DNA of 64,000 nucleotides from Thermomonas fusca DSM 15424. GTDB lineage: Bacteria; Pseudomonadota; Gammaproteobacteria; Xanthomonadales; Xanthomonadaceae. The notes under the pieces were generated by a model that was given only the letters and a program-made list of their open reading frames with translations, did no database searches and was not told the DNA's origin. This document shows positions 1 to 8,469 of the stretch, piece by piece; position 1 is the first letter of the stretch, and every line of letters starts with the position of its first letter. The DNA is taken from assembly GCF_000423885.1 (NCBI RefSeq), contig NZ_AUIV01000007.1, positions 62,001 to 126,000 on the forward strand, written 5' to 3'. Position numbers and translations under genes: made by a program.

Positions 1-1770
1 AACCTGCTGGGCTTCGCGTTCACCTTCGGCATCGGCACCGTCTGGGGCGTGCTGGACTACGCGCCGCACAAATACGCCAGCACCCAGCCGTTCCTGCTGC
101 TGTTCTTCCTGTTCTATCTGGCGATCCCGCTGCTGTTCGTGCGGCGGCGCCCGCCAGGCCGCCGCGACCTGATCGATGGCTGCCTGCTGTTCGGCGTGCC
201 GCTGGTGGCGTTCTCGCTGCAGGCCGGGTTGATGGCGGGCCGGCCGATGGCGCTGGCGTTCTGCGCGCTGGGACTGGGCGCGCTGTACGCGGCGCTGGCG
301 TGGTGGCTGCGGCAGCGGCGTGGCTTCGAGCTGCTGCTGCCGGTCTACGCGATGCTGGCGGTGGGTTTTGCCACCCTGGCGGTGCCGCTGGCGCTGTCGG
401 CGCAGGCCACCGCCAGCGTGTTCGCGCTGGAGGGCGCCGCGCTGGTGTGGTTGGGACTGCGCCAGCAGCGCCGGCTGCCGCAGTTCGCCGGCGCCGGCCT
501 GCAGCTGGCGGCGGCCGTCGCCTTCGCCGTCGCCCAGAGCAAGGGCGTGGACAGCAGCGTGATGGTGCTCAACGGCGGCTGCATGAGTGCGCTGCTGATT
601 GCGCTGGCCGGATTCGCCAGTGCTCGCGCCAACCGCGACGCGGGCAACGACACGCCGGCGCTGGCGTACTACGGATGGGGCCTGGCCTGGTGGTTGCTCA
701 ACGGCATCCACGAAATCGACGTGTACCTGCTGAATCGCAGCGCGCCCGATGCGCTGCTGGCGTTCGCCGCCCTGACCGGCTGGCTGGCGGCGGAAGTGCA
801 TCGCCGCCGTCCCGCCGGTGCGCTGGCCGGTACCGCGCTGGCCGCGCTGGTTGCGGCGGCACCGCTGGCGCTGTGGCAAAGCGCGGCGCATTCGCAGCCG
901 TTCGCCGGCCACGGCCTGTGGGCATGGCTGGCGTTCGCGCTGCTGGGCGTGCGCAGCCTGCTGTGCCTGCGCGACAGCGGCCATCGCGCCGCGCCGGTTG
1001 CGCAGTTCGCCTGGTGGCTGGTGTGGGCGCTGGTGGCCAGCCTGCTGCTGGATTGGCTGGGCGGCCAGGTCGCCATGCTGGGCGAGGGCTGGCGGCAGGC
1101 GCTGGTGGTGCTGCCGTGGCTGGCGCTGGCAACGCTGGCGCTGTATCGCTGGCGCTGGCTGTCGATGCCGCTGGGCGAACGTTTCGACGGCTGGCGCCAG
1201 CGCCTGCTGACGGTGGTGTTCGCGGTGCTGGGCCTGTGGTGGGTTGCCGCGCTGTTCCGGGCCGGCGGCGCCGCGCCGTTGCCGTGGTTGCCGCTGCTCA
1301 ATCCGCTGGAACTGGCGCAGCTGGCCGCGCTGATGCTGGCGCTGCGCTGGCAGCTGGGCGATGCGCGCCGGCTGCCGCCGCCGCTGGGCATCCTGTTCGC
1401 GCTGCTGGGGTTTGCCTGGCTGACCGCGCTGGTGCTGCGCACCGTGCATCACTGGGGAGGCGCGCCGTGGTCGGACGCGCTGCTCTCCACCAGCCTGGCG
1501 CAGACCAGCCTGACCGTGGTCTGGAGCGTGCTGGGCATGCTCGGCTGGGTGGCGGGGTCGAAGCGCGGCCTGCGCACGCTGTGGCTGGCCGGCGCGGTGC
1601 TGATGGGCGTGGTGCTGGTGAAGCTGGTGCTGGTGGACCGCCAGCATCTGGGCAACCTGCTCGGGATTGGTTCGTTCATCGCCTATGGCCTGCTGTGCAC
1701 CGCCGTGGGCTACTTTGCGCCAGCGCCGCCGAAGCACGGCGAGCTTGAAACCGTGGAGCAGCCGGCATGA
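1..1770 (+). CDS. DUF2339 multi-pass membrane protein (C-terminal part, 5' truncated by window)
   Basis: The reading frame is open from base 1, so the true start lies upstream. The visible 589 residues are almost entirely hydrophobic helices rich in Leu, Ala and Trp, with short Arg-rich loops (for example FVRRRPPGRRD), as in the large DUF2339 inner-membrane proteins. No catalytic motif is visible and the family's function is unknown. The stop overlaps the start of the next gene by 4 bases (ATGA), so the two are translationally coupled; DUF2339 genes are often followed by DUF3999 genes, as here. Family assignment rests on the hydrophobic pattern plus the neighbour. Confidence 0.8.
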   Translation, partial: NLLGFAFTFGIGTVWGVLDYAPHKYASTQPFLLLFFLFYLAIPLLFVRRRPPGRRDLIDGCLLFGVPLVAFSLQAGLMAGRPMALAFCALGLGALYAALAWWLRQRRGFELLLPVYAMLAVGFATLAVPLALSAQATASVFALEGAALVWLGLRQQRRLPQFAGAGLQLAAAVAFAVAQSKGVDSSVMVLNGGCMSALLIALAGFASARANRDAGNDTPALAYYGWGLAWWLLNGIHEIDVYLLNRSAPDALLAFAALTGWLAAEVHRRRPAGALAGTALAALVAAAPLALWQSAAHSQPFAGHGLWAWLAFALLGVRSLLCLRDSGHRAAPVAQFAWWLVWALVASLLLDWLGGQVAMLGEGWRQALVVLPWLALATLALYRWRWLSMPLGERFDGWRQRLLTVVFAVLGLWWVAALFRAGGAAPLPWLPLLNPLELAQLAALMLALRWQLGDARRLPPPLGILFALLGFAWLTALVLRTVHHWGGAPWSDALLSTSLAQTSLTVVWSVLGMLGWVAGSKRGLRTLWLAGAVLMGVVLVKLVLVDRQHLGNLLGIGSFIAYGLLCTAVGYFAPAPPKHGELETVEQPA

Positions 1771-3119
1771 AAAAGTTTGCGTGGTTGCTGATCCTGCCGC
1801 TGGTGGCGGTGGCCGCCGTCGCCGACGACTACGCCGCGCGCTGGCCGCTGGCGCTGGAGCGTCCCGACGGCGGTGCCTACCGGGTGGTGCTGGCGCCGGA
1901 TGTGTATCGGCAGCTGCAGTCGTCCGATCTGCGCGACCTGGTGGTGACCAACGCCGCGGGACAGCCGGTGGCCACCGCGGTATTCCCGCCCGATGCGCCG
2001 CTGGCGCAGGCGGGTGACAGCGTCGCGCTGGCGTGGTTCCCGCTGCCTGGCGATGCTGGCGCGACGGCACTCGATATCGCCGCGATCAGCGAGGTCGCCA
2101 GCGACGGCAGCCTGCGCCGGGTCGAACTGCGCGGCGCCAATCCCGATGCGGCCGGCGACAGCGGCTTCGTCATCGACGCCAGCCGCCTGCGCGAGCCGGT
2201 GGCGGCGCTGCGCTTCAGCTGGTCGAATGCGCAGGCGTTCGACCGCGGCTACCGCGTCAGCGCCTCCGACGACCTGCGGCAGTGGCGCGAGATCGAACCG
2301 GATGGCCGGCTGGTGCAGCTGCGCAACGGCGACCGCCGGGTGATCGAAGACCGCATCGCGCTGCCGGGCGTGCGTGCGAAGTACCTGCGCCTGCAGCCGA
2401 ACACGCGCCAGCCGGCGCCGCTGGCGCTGACCAGCGTGCGCGCCGAGCTGGCCGGCCAGGTCGCCGCGCCGGCGCTGCAATGGGAACAGCTGCAGGGACG
2501 CCGGGTCGAAGACCGCGACGGCGTGCATTTCGAATATGCGCTGGCGGGACGTTTTCCGGTCGAGGCCGCCGACGTGGTGGCGGCCGGCAACAGCACCCGC
2601 GGCTGGCTGTTGCAGAGCCGCGATGGCGACGATGCTGCGTGGCAGACGGCGGCCGCGCCTTGGGTCGCGTACCGATTGGACAGCAGCGAGGGCTCCAGCC
2701 GCTCGCCGCCGCAGCCGTTGGATCGGCTGGTGCGCGACCGCCAATGGCGGCTGCAGGCACGCAGCGACGGCGCGCAGGATGCGCCGGTGCTGCGACTGGG
2801 CTACCGCCCGGAAGTGGTGCTGTTCCTCGCCGAGGGCCAGCCGCCGTTCGCGCTGCTGGCCGGCAGCGCGCGCGCCGCGCGCCCGGCCACGCCGCTGCCG
2901 CAGTTGATCGAAACCCTGCGCGCGGCGCGCGGCAAGGACTGGCAACCGGCGGTGGCGACCCTGGGTCAACGCGAGGAGCTGGCCGGTGCTGCCGCGTTGC
3001 GGCCTGGCACGCCCATCGACTGGAAGCGCTGGCTGCTGTGGGCGCTGCTGCTGGGCGGGGCGCTGCTGGTGGCCGGGTTTGCCGCCAGCCTGCTGCGCAA
3101 GCGCCCGCCGGGCGGGTGA
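1767..3119 (+). CDS. DUF3999 family exported protein
   Basis: A 450-residue protein. It has an N-terminal signal sequence (MKKFAWLLILPLVAVAAVA, cleavage probably before DDYAARW), a long soluble beta-rich region expected in the periplasm, and one C-terminal transmembrane helix at about residues 424-442 followed by the basic tail LRKRPPGG. This fits DUF3999 proteins, which pair with DUF2339 membrane proteins. The start ATG overlaps the stop of the upstream gene by 4 bases. Function is unknown; an envelope-anchored partner of the upstream membrane protein is inferred. Confidence 0.8.
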   Translation: MKKFAWLLILPLVAVAAVADDYAARWPLALERPDGGAYRVVLAPDVYRQLQSSDLRDLVVTNAAGQPVATAVFPPDAPLAQAGDSVALAWFPLPGDAGATALDIAAISEVASDGSLRRVELRGANPDAAGDSGFVIDASRLREPVAALRFSWSNAQAFDRGYRVSASDDLRQWREIEPDGRLVQLRNGDRRVIEDRIALPGVRAKYLRLQPNTRQPAPLALTSVRAELAGQVAAPALQWEQLQGRRVEDRDGVHFEYALAGRFPVEAADVVAAGNSTRGWLLQSRDGDDAAWQTAAAPWVAYRLDSSEGSSRSPPQPLDRLVRDRQWRLQARSDGAQDAPVLRLGYRPEVVLFLAEGQPPFALLAGSARAARPATPLPQLIETLRAARGKDWQPAVATLGQREELAGAAALRPGTPIDWKRWLLWALLLGGALLVAGFAASLLRKRPPGG

Positions 3120-3212
3120 TGCGCCGCGCTGACACCGTGACACGGCTGATTGTTTGCCGCGCCCGCGCGGGGGCTGGACAATAGGCGCAACTCGTCACGG
3201 GAACACCGCACC

Positions 3213-4391
3213 ATGTCCATCGTCCGCATGACCGACCTCGACCTTGCCGGCAAGCGCGTGCTGATCCGGCAGGATCTCAACGTGCCGATCGACGAGGCCG
3301 GCCGGATCACCTCCGAGCAGCGCATCCTGGCCTCGCTGCCCACCCTCAAACTGGCGCTGGAGAAAGGCGCGGCGGTGATGGTGACCTCGCACCTGGGCCG
3401 GCCGAAGGAGGGCGCGTGGAGCGCCGACGATTCGCTGGCACCGGTGGCCGCGCGGCTGTCGCAGCTGCTGGGCATCGAAGTGCCGCTGCTGAAGGATTGG
3501 GTGGATGGCGTGGAGGTGGCGCCGGGCCAGCTGGTGCTGCTGGAAAACTGCCGCATGAACGTCGGCGAGAAGGCCGACGACGAGGCGCTGTCGAAGCAGT
3601 ACGCCGCGCTCTGCGACGTGTTCGTGATGGATGCGTTCGGCACCGCGCACCGCGCGCAGGCCTCCACCCATGGCGCGATCCGTTTCGCCCCGGTGGCCTG
3701 CGGCGGCCCGCTGCTGATGGCCGAGCTCGACGCGCTGGACAAGGCGCTGGCCAATCCGGCCCGGCCGCTGCTGGCCATCGTCGCCGGCAGCAAGGTGTCC
3801 ACCAAACTCGAACTGCTGGGCAGTCTGGTCGGCAAGGTCGACCAGCTGATCGTCGGTGGCGGCATCGCCAATACCTTCATCGCCGCGCTCGGTCACGGCG
3901 TCGGCAAGTCGTTGGTGGAAATGGATCTGCTGGACACCGCGAAGAAGATCATGGCCGACGCGCATGCACGCGGTGCAGACATCCCGCTGCCGCTGGACGT
4001 GGTGGTGGCGCCGGCCTTCGCCGCCGACGCGCCGGCCACGGTCAAGCCGGTGGACGCGGTGGGTGCGGACGACATGATCCTCGACATCGGCCCGGCCACC
4101 GCGGCGCGCTACGCGGAGATCATCGCCAAGGCCGGCACCGTGGTCTGGAACGGCCCGGTCGGTGTGTTCGAATTCGACGCCTTCGCCGCCGGCACCGAGG
4201 CGGTGGCGCGCGCGATCGCATCGTCGAAGGCGTTCTCCATCGCCGGCGGCGGCGACACCCTGGCGGCGGTGGACAAGTTCGCCATCGCCGATCAGGTGTC
4301 CTACATCTCCACCGGCGGCGGCGCCTTCCTCGAGTTCCTCGAAGGCAAGACCCTGCCGGCGGTGGCGGCGCTGGAAGCGCGCGCCGGCTGA
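3213..4391 (+). CDS. pgk: Phosphoglycerate kinase
   Basis: Cytosolic glycolytic enzyme of 392 residues. It transfers phosphate from 1,3-bisphosphoglycerate to ADP, giving ATP and 3-phosphoglycerate. The N-terminal substrate signature is present (LIRQDLNVPID), followed by basic substrate-site residues (SHLGRPKEG), the SKVSTKLELLG stretch, and the C-terminal nucleotide-binding GGGDTLAAV motif. Length is normal. An in-frame upstream extension to 3150 lacks family similarity, and MSIVRMTDLDL matches usual PGK N-termini, so 3213 is chosen. It is followed after 86 bases by pyk, the next but two step of glycolysis. Confidence 0.97.
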   Translation: MSIVRMTDLDLAGKRVLIRQDLNVPIDEAGRITSEQRILASLPTLKLALEKGAAVMVTSHLGRPKEGAWSADDSLAPVAARLSQLLGIEVPLLKDWVDGVEVAPGQLVLLENCRMNVGEKADDEALSKQYAALCDVFVMDAFGTAHRAQASTHGAIRFAPVACGGPLLMAELDALDKALANPARPLLAIVAGSKVSTKLELLGSLVGKVDQLIVGGGIANTFIAALGHGVGKSLVEMDLLDTAKKIMADAHARGADIPLPLDVVVAPAFAADAPATVKPVDAVGADDMILDIGPATAARYAEIIAKAGTVVWNGPVGVFEFDAFAAGTEAVARAIASSKAFSIAGGGDTLAAVDKFAIADQVSYISTGGGAFLEFLEGKTLPAVAALEARAG

Positions 4392-4477
4392 AGTCGTTTG
4401 CAGCGGCCGGCCTCGTTCGCGTGACGAATTGCCGTGATAGCGTGGGGTCAACGCCAGAAGGTCGACCCCGCGCCACC

Positions 4478-5959
4478 ATGACTGCTCCCGTACTGCCCGA
4501 ACAGCGCCGCCACACCCGCATCGTCGCCACCCTCGGCCCCGCCACCGATCCGCCCGGGGTGCTGGAGGCGATCCTGCGTGCCGGCGTGGACGTGGTGCGG
4601 CTGAATTTCTCGCATGGCGACCCGTCGGCGCAGGTAGCGCGCGGCGAAGCGGTGCGCGAGATGGCTTCGAGGATCGGCCGCGAAGTCGGCATCCTTGCCG
4701 ACCTGCCGGGGCCGAAGATCCGCGTCGAAACCTTCGCCGAGGGCAAGGTGGCGCTGAAGGCCGGCCACCGCTTCGACCTGGTGGCCAGCCTCGATGCGCC
4801 GCCCGGCGATGCGAGCCAGGTCGGCGTCAGCTATCTGGAATTGCCCGGCGACGTGGCGGCCGGCGACGTGCTGCTGCTGGACGACGGCATCGTGCAGCTG
4901 CAGGTGGCCGCAGTGGAGGGCGAGCGCATCGTCACCACCGTGCTCAACGACTGCGTGTTGTCCAACCGCAAGGGCCTGAACAAGCAGGGCGGCGGGCTAT
5001 CGCTGGGCGCGATCACCGAGCGCGACCGCGAGCTGATCGCCATCGCCGCCGGCATGCAGGTGGACTTCATCGCGGTCTCGTTCTGCCGCAATGCCGATGA
5101 CATGCAGGAGGCGCGCCGGGTGGCGCGCGCGCACGGCAGCAGCGCCGCGCTGGTGGCCAAGATCGAGCGCACCGAGGCGATCGAGAACCTGGCTGAAATT
5201 GTTGATGCCAGCGACGTGGTGATGGTGGCGCGCGGCGATCTTGGCGTGGAGATCGGCGACGCCGAGTTGCCCGGCCTGCAGAAGAAGATCATCCGCGAGG
5301 CGGTGGCGCGCGAGAAGGTGGTGATCACCGCCACCCAGATGCTGCAGTCGATGGTCGACAGCCCGATGCCGACCCGCGCCGAGGTGCTGGACGTGGCCAA
5401 TGCGGTGATCGACGGCACCGACGCGGTGATGCTCTCGCAGGAGTCCGCCGCCGGCAGCTGGCCGGTGCGCGCGGTGGAGACGATGGCGCGGATCTGCCTC
5501 GGCGCCGAGCGCCAGTTCGCCGTCGATATCGATTTCGAGAAGGCGCGGCGCGGGCTGGAGCGCGCCGACCAAGCCATCGCGATGGCCACGATGTTCCTGT
5601 CCGAACACATCGGCGTGCGCGCGGTGGTGGCGATGACCGAATCCGGCGGCACCGCGCGCTACCTGTCGCGGTTCCGTTCATCGGTGCCGATCTACGCGTT
5701 CTCCCACCACGCCAACGCGCGCCGGCGGATGGCCTTGATGCGCGACGTGTTCCCGATGGACTACGACAGCCGCGGCCAGACCCCGCGCGAAGCCGCCCGC
5801 GGCAGCATCCGCCTGCTGGTGGAAGCCGGCCTGCTGACCGCCGGTGACCGGGTGGTGTTCACCAGCGGCGAGCACATGGAAACCAAGGGCGCCACCAACA
5901 CCCTGCGCCTGCTGGAGATCGGCGCGGACGGGCACGCTACCGGGTTGGGTGAATTGTGA
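4478..5959 (+). CDS. pyk: Pyruvate kinase
   Basis: Cytosolic enzyme of 493 residues converting phosphoenolpyruvate and ADP to pyruvate and ATP. The N-terminal TRIVATLGPATD and RLNFSHGD segments (substrate and K+ site), the LADLPGPKIR motif, the catalytic MVARGDLGVEIG segment and ITATQMLQSM are all present. The C-terminal domain ends with FTSGEHMETKGATNTLRLL, as in bacterial type II-like enzymes. Start at 4478 gives MTAPVLPEQRRHTRI, directly before the conserved barrel. It lies in the same direction as pgk and is probably co-transcribed with it. The gap carries a small inverted repeat (GGGGTC/GACCCC) of unknown significance. Confidence 0.96.
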   Translation: MTAPVLPEQRRHTRIVATLGPATDPPGVLEAILRAGVDVVRLNFSHGDPSAQVARGEAVREMASRIGREVGILADLPGPKIRVETFAEGKVALKAGHRFDLVASLDAPPGDASQVGVSYLELPGDVAAGDVLLLDDGIVQLQVAAVEGERIVTTVLNDCVLSNRKGLNKQGGGLSLGAITERDRELIAIAAGMQVDFIAVSFCRNADDMQEARRVARAHGSSAALVAKIERTEAIENLAEIVDASDVVMVARGDLGVEIGDAELPGLQKKIIREAVAREKVVITATQMLQSMVDSPMPTRAEVLDVANAVIDGTDAVMLSQESAAGSWPVRAVETMARICLGAERQFAVDIDFEKARRGLERADQAIAMATMFLSEHIGVRAVVAMTESGGTARYLSRFRSSVPIYAFSHHANARRRMALMRDVFPMDYDSRGQTPREAARGSIRLLVEAGLLTAGDRVVFTSGEHMETKGATNTLRLLEIGADGHATGLGEL

Positions 5960-5972
5960 ATGCGCGTTGCGC

Positions 5973-6001
5973 TTGCTGAGTTCAGGGCGCGTCGCTATAA
6001 A
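5973..6001 (+). promoter_or_regulatory. Putative sigma-70 promoter for the 6031 gene
   Basis: TTGCTG at 5973-5978 and TATAAA at 5996-6001 are separated by exactly 17 bases, close to the housekeeping consensus. They lie just after the pyk stop and about 30 bases before the chosen start of the next gene. This suggests that gene has its own promoter rather than depending on readthrough from pyk. Confidence 0.5.
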
Positions 6002-6030
6002 GGGTTTTCGCAGTCATGGCGAGGTGGGTT

Positions 6031-6663
6031 ATGGCATTGGAACGTACGCTTTTCGGATCCGTCCTTTTCCTCGCCTGTTTCTGGGCTTCTGCGCAGGCTC
6101 CCGAGAAAATTGCCGTTGCCAATGAGGGCGGAATCCGGGATCGCTGGGTGCTTGCGCCCGGCGCAAGCCTGCCGGTTCCGGCTTACCCGAACGCATACAA
6201 GGCGAGTGGTGTGGAGGTCTGCGTTGCAATCGGCTATGTGCTCAATGCCGACGGCACCACCTCGGATTTCTCGTTGCTGAAATCTTGGAGTGCCGACGAG
6301 CCTGTGCTACATCGTGACGAGTATTGGTCGACGTTCGCGGCCGATGCATCTGCCGCGCTTGCGCGCTGGAAGTTTGCGCCGCGCCCGGACGTAGCCGAGG
6401 CCAAGCCGGTGTATACCGTGGCGACCTTCTTGTTTGGCGCGAAAAATGCGACGGAATTGCGCCGCAAATGTGCGATTCCCAGCCTCTCGACGCGTCTGGT
6501 GGAGTTACGCTACGACGCCAAGGCCGGGCGGAAAATGGCGTTCGCCGGGGTGTTTGATCGCCTTGCTCTCGATCCGGGCATGGTGACGCGGGTGGATCAG
6601 CAGCGTCGCAATGACGCAATTGCCGAGCGTCAGGCGATTCAGCGGCCTAGGCCCAAGCCCTGA
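6031..6663 (+). CDS. Secreted protein with TonB C-terminal-like domain
   Basis: A 210-residue protein with signal peptide MALERTLFGSVLFLACFWASAQA, predicted to be periplasmic. The middle part (VEVCVAIGYVLNADGTTSDF, then ALARWKFAPRP) resembles the TonB C-terminal fold: a variable-then-constant beta strand, a DGT turn and a WKF(A/R)P segment. It lacks the proline-rich linker and N-terminal anchor of a true TonB, so energy transduction is unlikely. ATG 6031 is chosen because GAGG at 6021-6024 sits 6 bases upstream; an ATG at 6016 lacks a ribosome site. The gene is visibly less GC-rich than its neighbours (codons such as TTT, AAA, TTG), which may mean a different history. Function unknown. Confidence 0.7.
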   Translation: MALERTLFGSVLFLACFWASAQAPEKIAVANEGGIRDRWVLAPGASLPVPAYPNAYKASGVEVCVAIGYVLNADGTTSDFSLLKSWSADEPVLHRDEYWSTFAADASAALARWKFAPRPDVAEAKPVYTVATFLFGAKNATELRRKCAIPSLSTRLVELRYDAKAGRKMAFAGVFDRLALDPGMVTRVDQQRRNDAIAERQAIQRPRPKP

Positions 6664-6701
6664 CGTCTTCGGGGGTAGCCAGATGGTCTGGGGGCGCACG
6701 C

Positions 6702-6707
6702 TATAAT
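6702..6707 (+). promoter_or_regulatory. -10 element upstream of fba
   Basis: A perfect TATAAT lies 35 bases before the fba start in otherwise GC-rich DNA. I see no convincing -35 hexamer at 16-18 bases upstream, so the promoter may be activator-assisted or of the extended type. Confidence 0.5.
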
Positions 6708-6741
6708 GCGCGGATTCCTCCCGCCAGCCGAGCCGCACGCC

Positions 6742-7746
6742 ATGAGCATCGAACAACTCGCCGAAACCGCCCGCGCCATGGTGGCCCCGGGCAAGGGCAT
6801 CATCGCGATCGATGAGTCCTCCGCCACCTGCAAGAAGCGCTTTGATGGCGTCGGCATCGACTGCACCGAGGAAAGCCGCCGCGCCTACCGCGAGCTGCTG
6901 CTGACCGCGCCGAATGCCAACCAGTACCTGTCCGGTGCGATCCTGTTCGACGAAACCCTGCGCCAGTCCACCAAGGACGGCGTGCCGTTCGCCAAGTACA
7001 TGCTCGACAACGGCATGATCCCGGGCATCAAGGTGGACAAGGGCACGGTGCCGCTGGCCGGCTTCCCCGGCGAGCTGGTGACCGAAGGCCTGGACGGCCT
7101 GCGCGACCGCCTCAAGGAGTACTACAAGCTTGGCGCCCGTTTCGCCAAGTGGCGCGCGGTCATCACCATCGGCGACGACATTCCTTCCGGTACGTGCATC
7201 GAGGCCAACAGCCACGCGCTGGCGCGTTATGCCGCGCTGTGCCAGGAGCAGGGCCTGGTGCCGATGGTCGAGCCGGAAGTGCTGATGGACGGCGACCACG
7301 ACATCGGCACCTGCTACGAAGTCACCGAGGTGGTGCTGCGCTCGCTGTTCGACGCGCTGTACAACCAGAGCGTGATGCTGGAAGGCACCATCCTGAAGGC
7401 CTCGATGGTCGTTCCCGGCAAGGGCTGCGCCGAGCAGGCAACGGTCGAGGAAGTGGCCGAGTCCACCCTGATGTGCCTGAAGTCGGCGGTGCCGGCGATC
7501 CTGCCGGGCATCGTGTTCCTGTCCGGCGGCCAGAGCGACGAGGACGCCACCGCGCACCTCGACGCGATGAACCGGATGGGCCCGAACCCGTGGCCGCTGT
7601 CGTTCTCCTACGGCCGCGCCATGCAGCAGGCCGCGCTGAAGCTGTGGGCCGCCGACATGACCGGCAACTACGCCAAGGCCCAGCAGACCGTGTTCGAGCG
7701 CGCCAAGGCCAACGGCCTCGCCGCGCTGGGGCAGTGGGGTGAGTGA
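6742..7746 (+). CDS. Class I fructose-bisphosphate aldolase
   Basis: A 334-residue cytosolic aldolase that cleaves fructose 1,6-bisphosphate to dihydroxyacetone phosphate and glyceraldehyde 3-phosphate, or condenses them in gluconeogenesis. It is the Schiff-base (metal-independent) class. GIIAIDESSATCKKRF at the N-terminus and the lysine in LEGTILKASMVVPGKG (K219) match the active site of eukaryotic-type class I enzymes, and SGGQSDEDAT binds phosphate. Most gammaproteobacteria use class II enzymes; a class I enzyme near pgk and pyk fits xanthomonads. Start at 6742 gives MSIEQLAETARAMVAPGKG. A terminator follows at 7892. Confidence 0.95.
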   Translation: MSIEQLAETARAMVAPGKGIIAIDESSATCKKRFDGVGIDCTEESRRAYRELLLTAPNANQYLSGAILFDETLRQSTKDGVPFAKYMLDNGMIPGIKVDKGTVPLAGFPGELVTEGLDGLRDRLKEYYKLGARFAKWRAVITIGDDIPSGTCIEANSHALARYAALCQEQGLVPMVEPEVLMDGDHDIGTCYEVTEVVLRSLFDALYNQSVMLEGTILKASMVVPGKGCAEQATVEEVAESTLMCLKSAVPAILPGIVFLSGGQSDEDATAHLDAMNRMGPNPWPLSFSYGRAMQQAALKLWAADMTGNYAKAQQTVFERAKANGLAALGQWGE

Positions 7747-7790
7747 TCGCGCCTAGCTGTTGCCCTCAGGCAACGGCTGCGGGCACGAAC

Positions 7791-7851
7791 GCCCGTACAT
7801 GGATGTACGGGCCGGGGTGTCCGGGGGCGTTTCCGTTCCGCCATGGATGGC
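7791..7851. repeat. REP-like pair of short palindromes
   Basis: GCCCGTACAT (7791-7800) and ATGTACGGGC (7803-7812) form a perfect 10-bp inverted repeat around GG. A second, smaller one follows (GCCAT-GG-ATGGC, 7840-7851). Both have the core ATGGAT. Such ATGGATGTACGGGC units are typical interspersed elements in xanthomonad and pseudomonad intergenic DNA (recalled, not searched). Position just after fba suggests a role in transcript-end stability or termination, or simply selfish spread. Confidence 0.6.
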
Positions 7852-7891
7852 AAAGATGAAGCCGCCATGTGCATAGTCATCCCAGCCAAAT

Positions 7892-7920
7892 GAAAACGCC
7901 GGCCCGGTGCCGGCGTTTTC
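7892..7920. terminator. Rho-independent terminator after fba
   Basis: GAAAACGCCGGC (7892-7903) and GCCGGCGTTTTC (7909-7920) form a 12-bp perfect stem around CCGGT. The outer A/T runs give a T-tract on both strands, so it can work bidirectionally. It closes the fba transcript. Confidence 0.75.
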
Positions 7921-7979
7921 CATTTTGCCTTCCTGCTGCGATTGCGTCGTATGCTTCCGGCATCAACGCGGGGACAATG

Positions 7980-8351
7980 ATGGCGAACGAGGATCTCGCG
8001 AAACAGGTGATGCAGGCATTGGCGGGCGGCGACCGCACGCGCGCGGCTGGCCTGCTGCGGGCGGCGGGGATGCCGGCGATGCGGCAGGCGCTGGACCAGT
8101 TCAAGGCGCAGGCCGAGAACGAGCGGCGGGCGCTGAAAGCACTGGGTGACTCCGCGCATGGCGCGGTGGGGAACGTCGGGAGCCAGGGTGAGCAGGCGCG
8201 GACCCAGGCCCAGAGCGCGCTGCAGGCGTTGCGCACGCACAAGCACCCGCCCACCGTGGAAATGGGCGAGAAGCCCGGCAGCCTGCGCTGGGTGATGATC
8301 GTGCTGGGGCTGCTGGCGCTGGCCGCCTGGCTGGCATTCGGCGGGCTCTGA
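7980..8351 (+). CDS. Small hypothetical protein with C-terminal membrane anchor
   Basis: A 123-residue protein (MANEDLAKQVMQALAGGDRT...). The N-terminal two thirds are hydrophilic, charged and Ala/Gln-rich, probably helical. A single C-terminal transmembrane helix follows (about residues 100-120, WVMIVLGLLALAAWLAF) ending in GGL, so it looks tail-anchored. Two ATGs are adjacent (7977 and 7980); GGGGA at 7970-7974 is better spaced for 7980. I do not recognise a family. It stands alone between the fba terminator and the RND genes. Confidence 0.6.
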   Translation: MANEDLAKQVMQALAGGDRTRAAGLLRAAGMPAMRQALDQFKAQAENERRALKALGDSAHGAVGNVGSQGEQARTQAQSALQALRTHKHPPTVEMGEKPGSLRWVMIVLGLLALAAWLAFGGL

Positions 8352-8469
8352 CGGCCGCTCGACAACGCACCAGCGGGCGCGGCGTTGACAGCGACGTGCC
8401 AAGCCGATGGCACAGGAGGGTTGTCATCGGCAAAGGCTAGAATCGCGAGCCCCCCGCCTGAGCCGCGCC

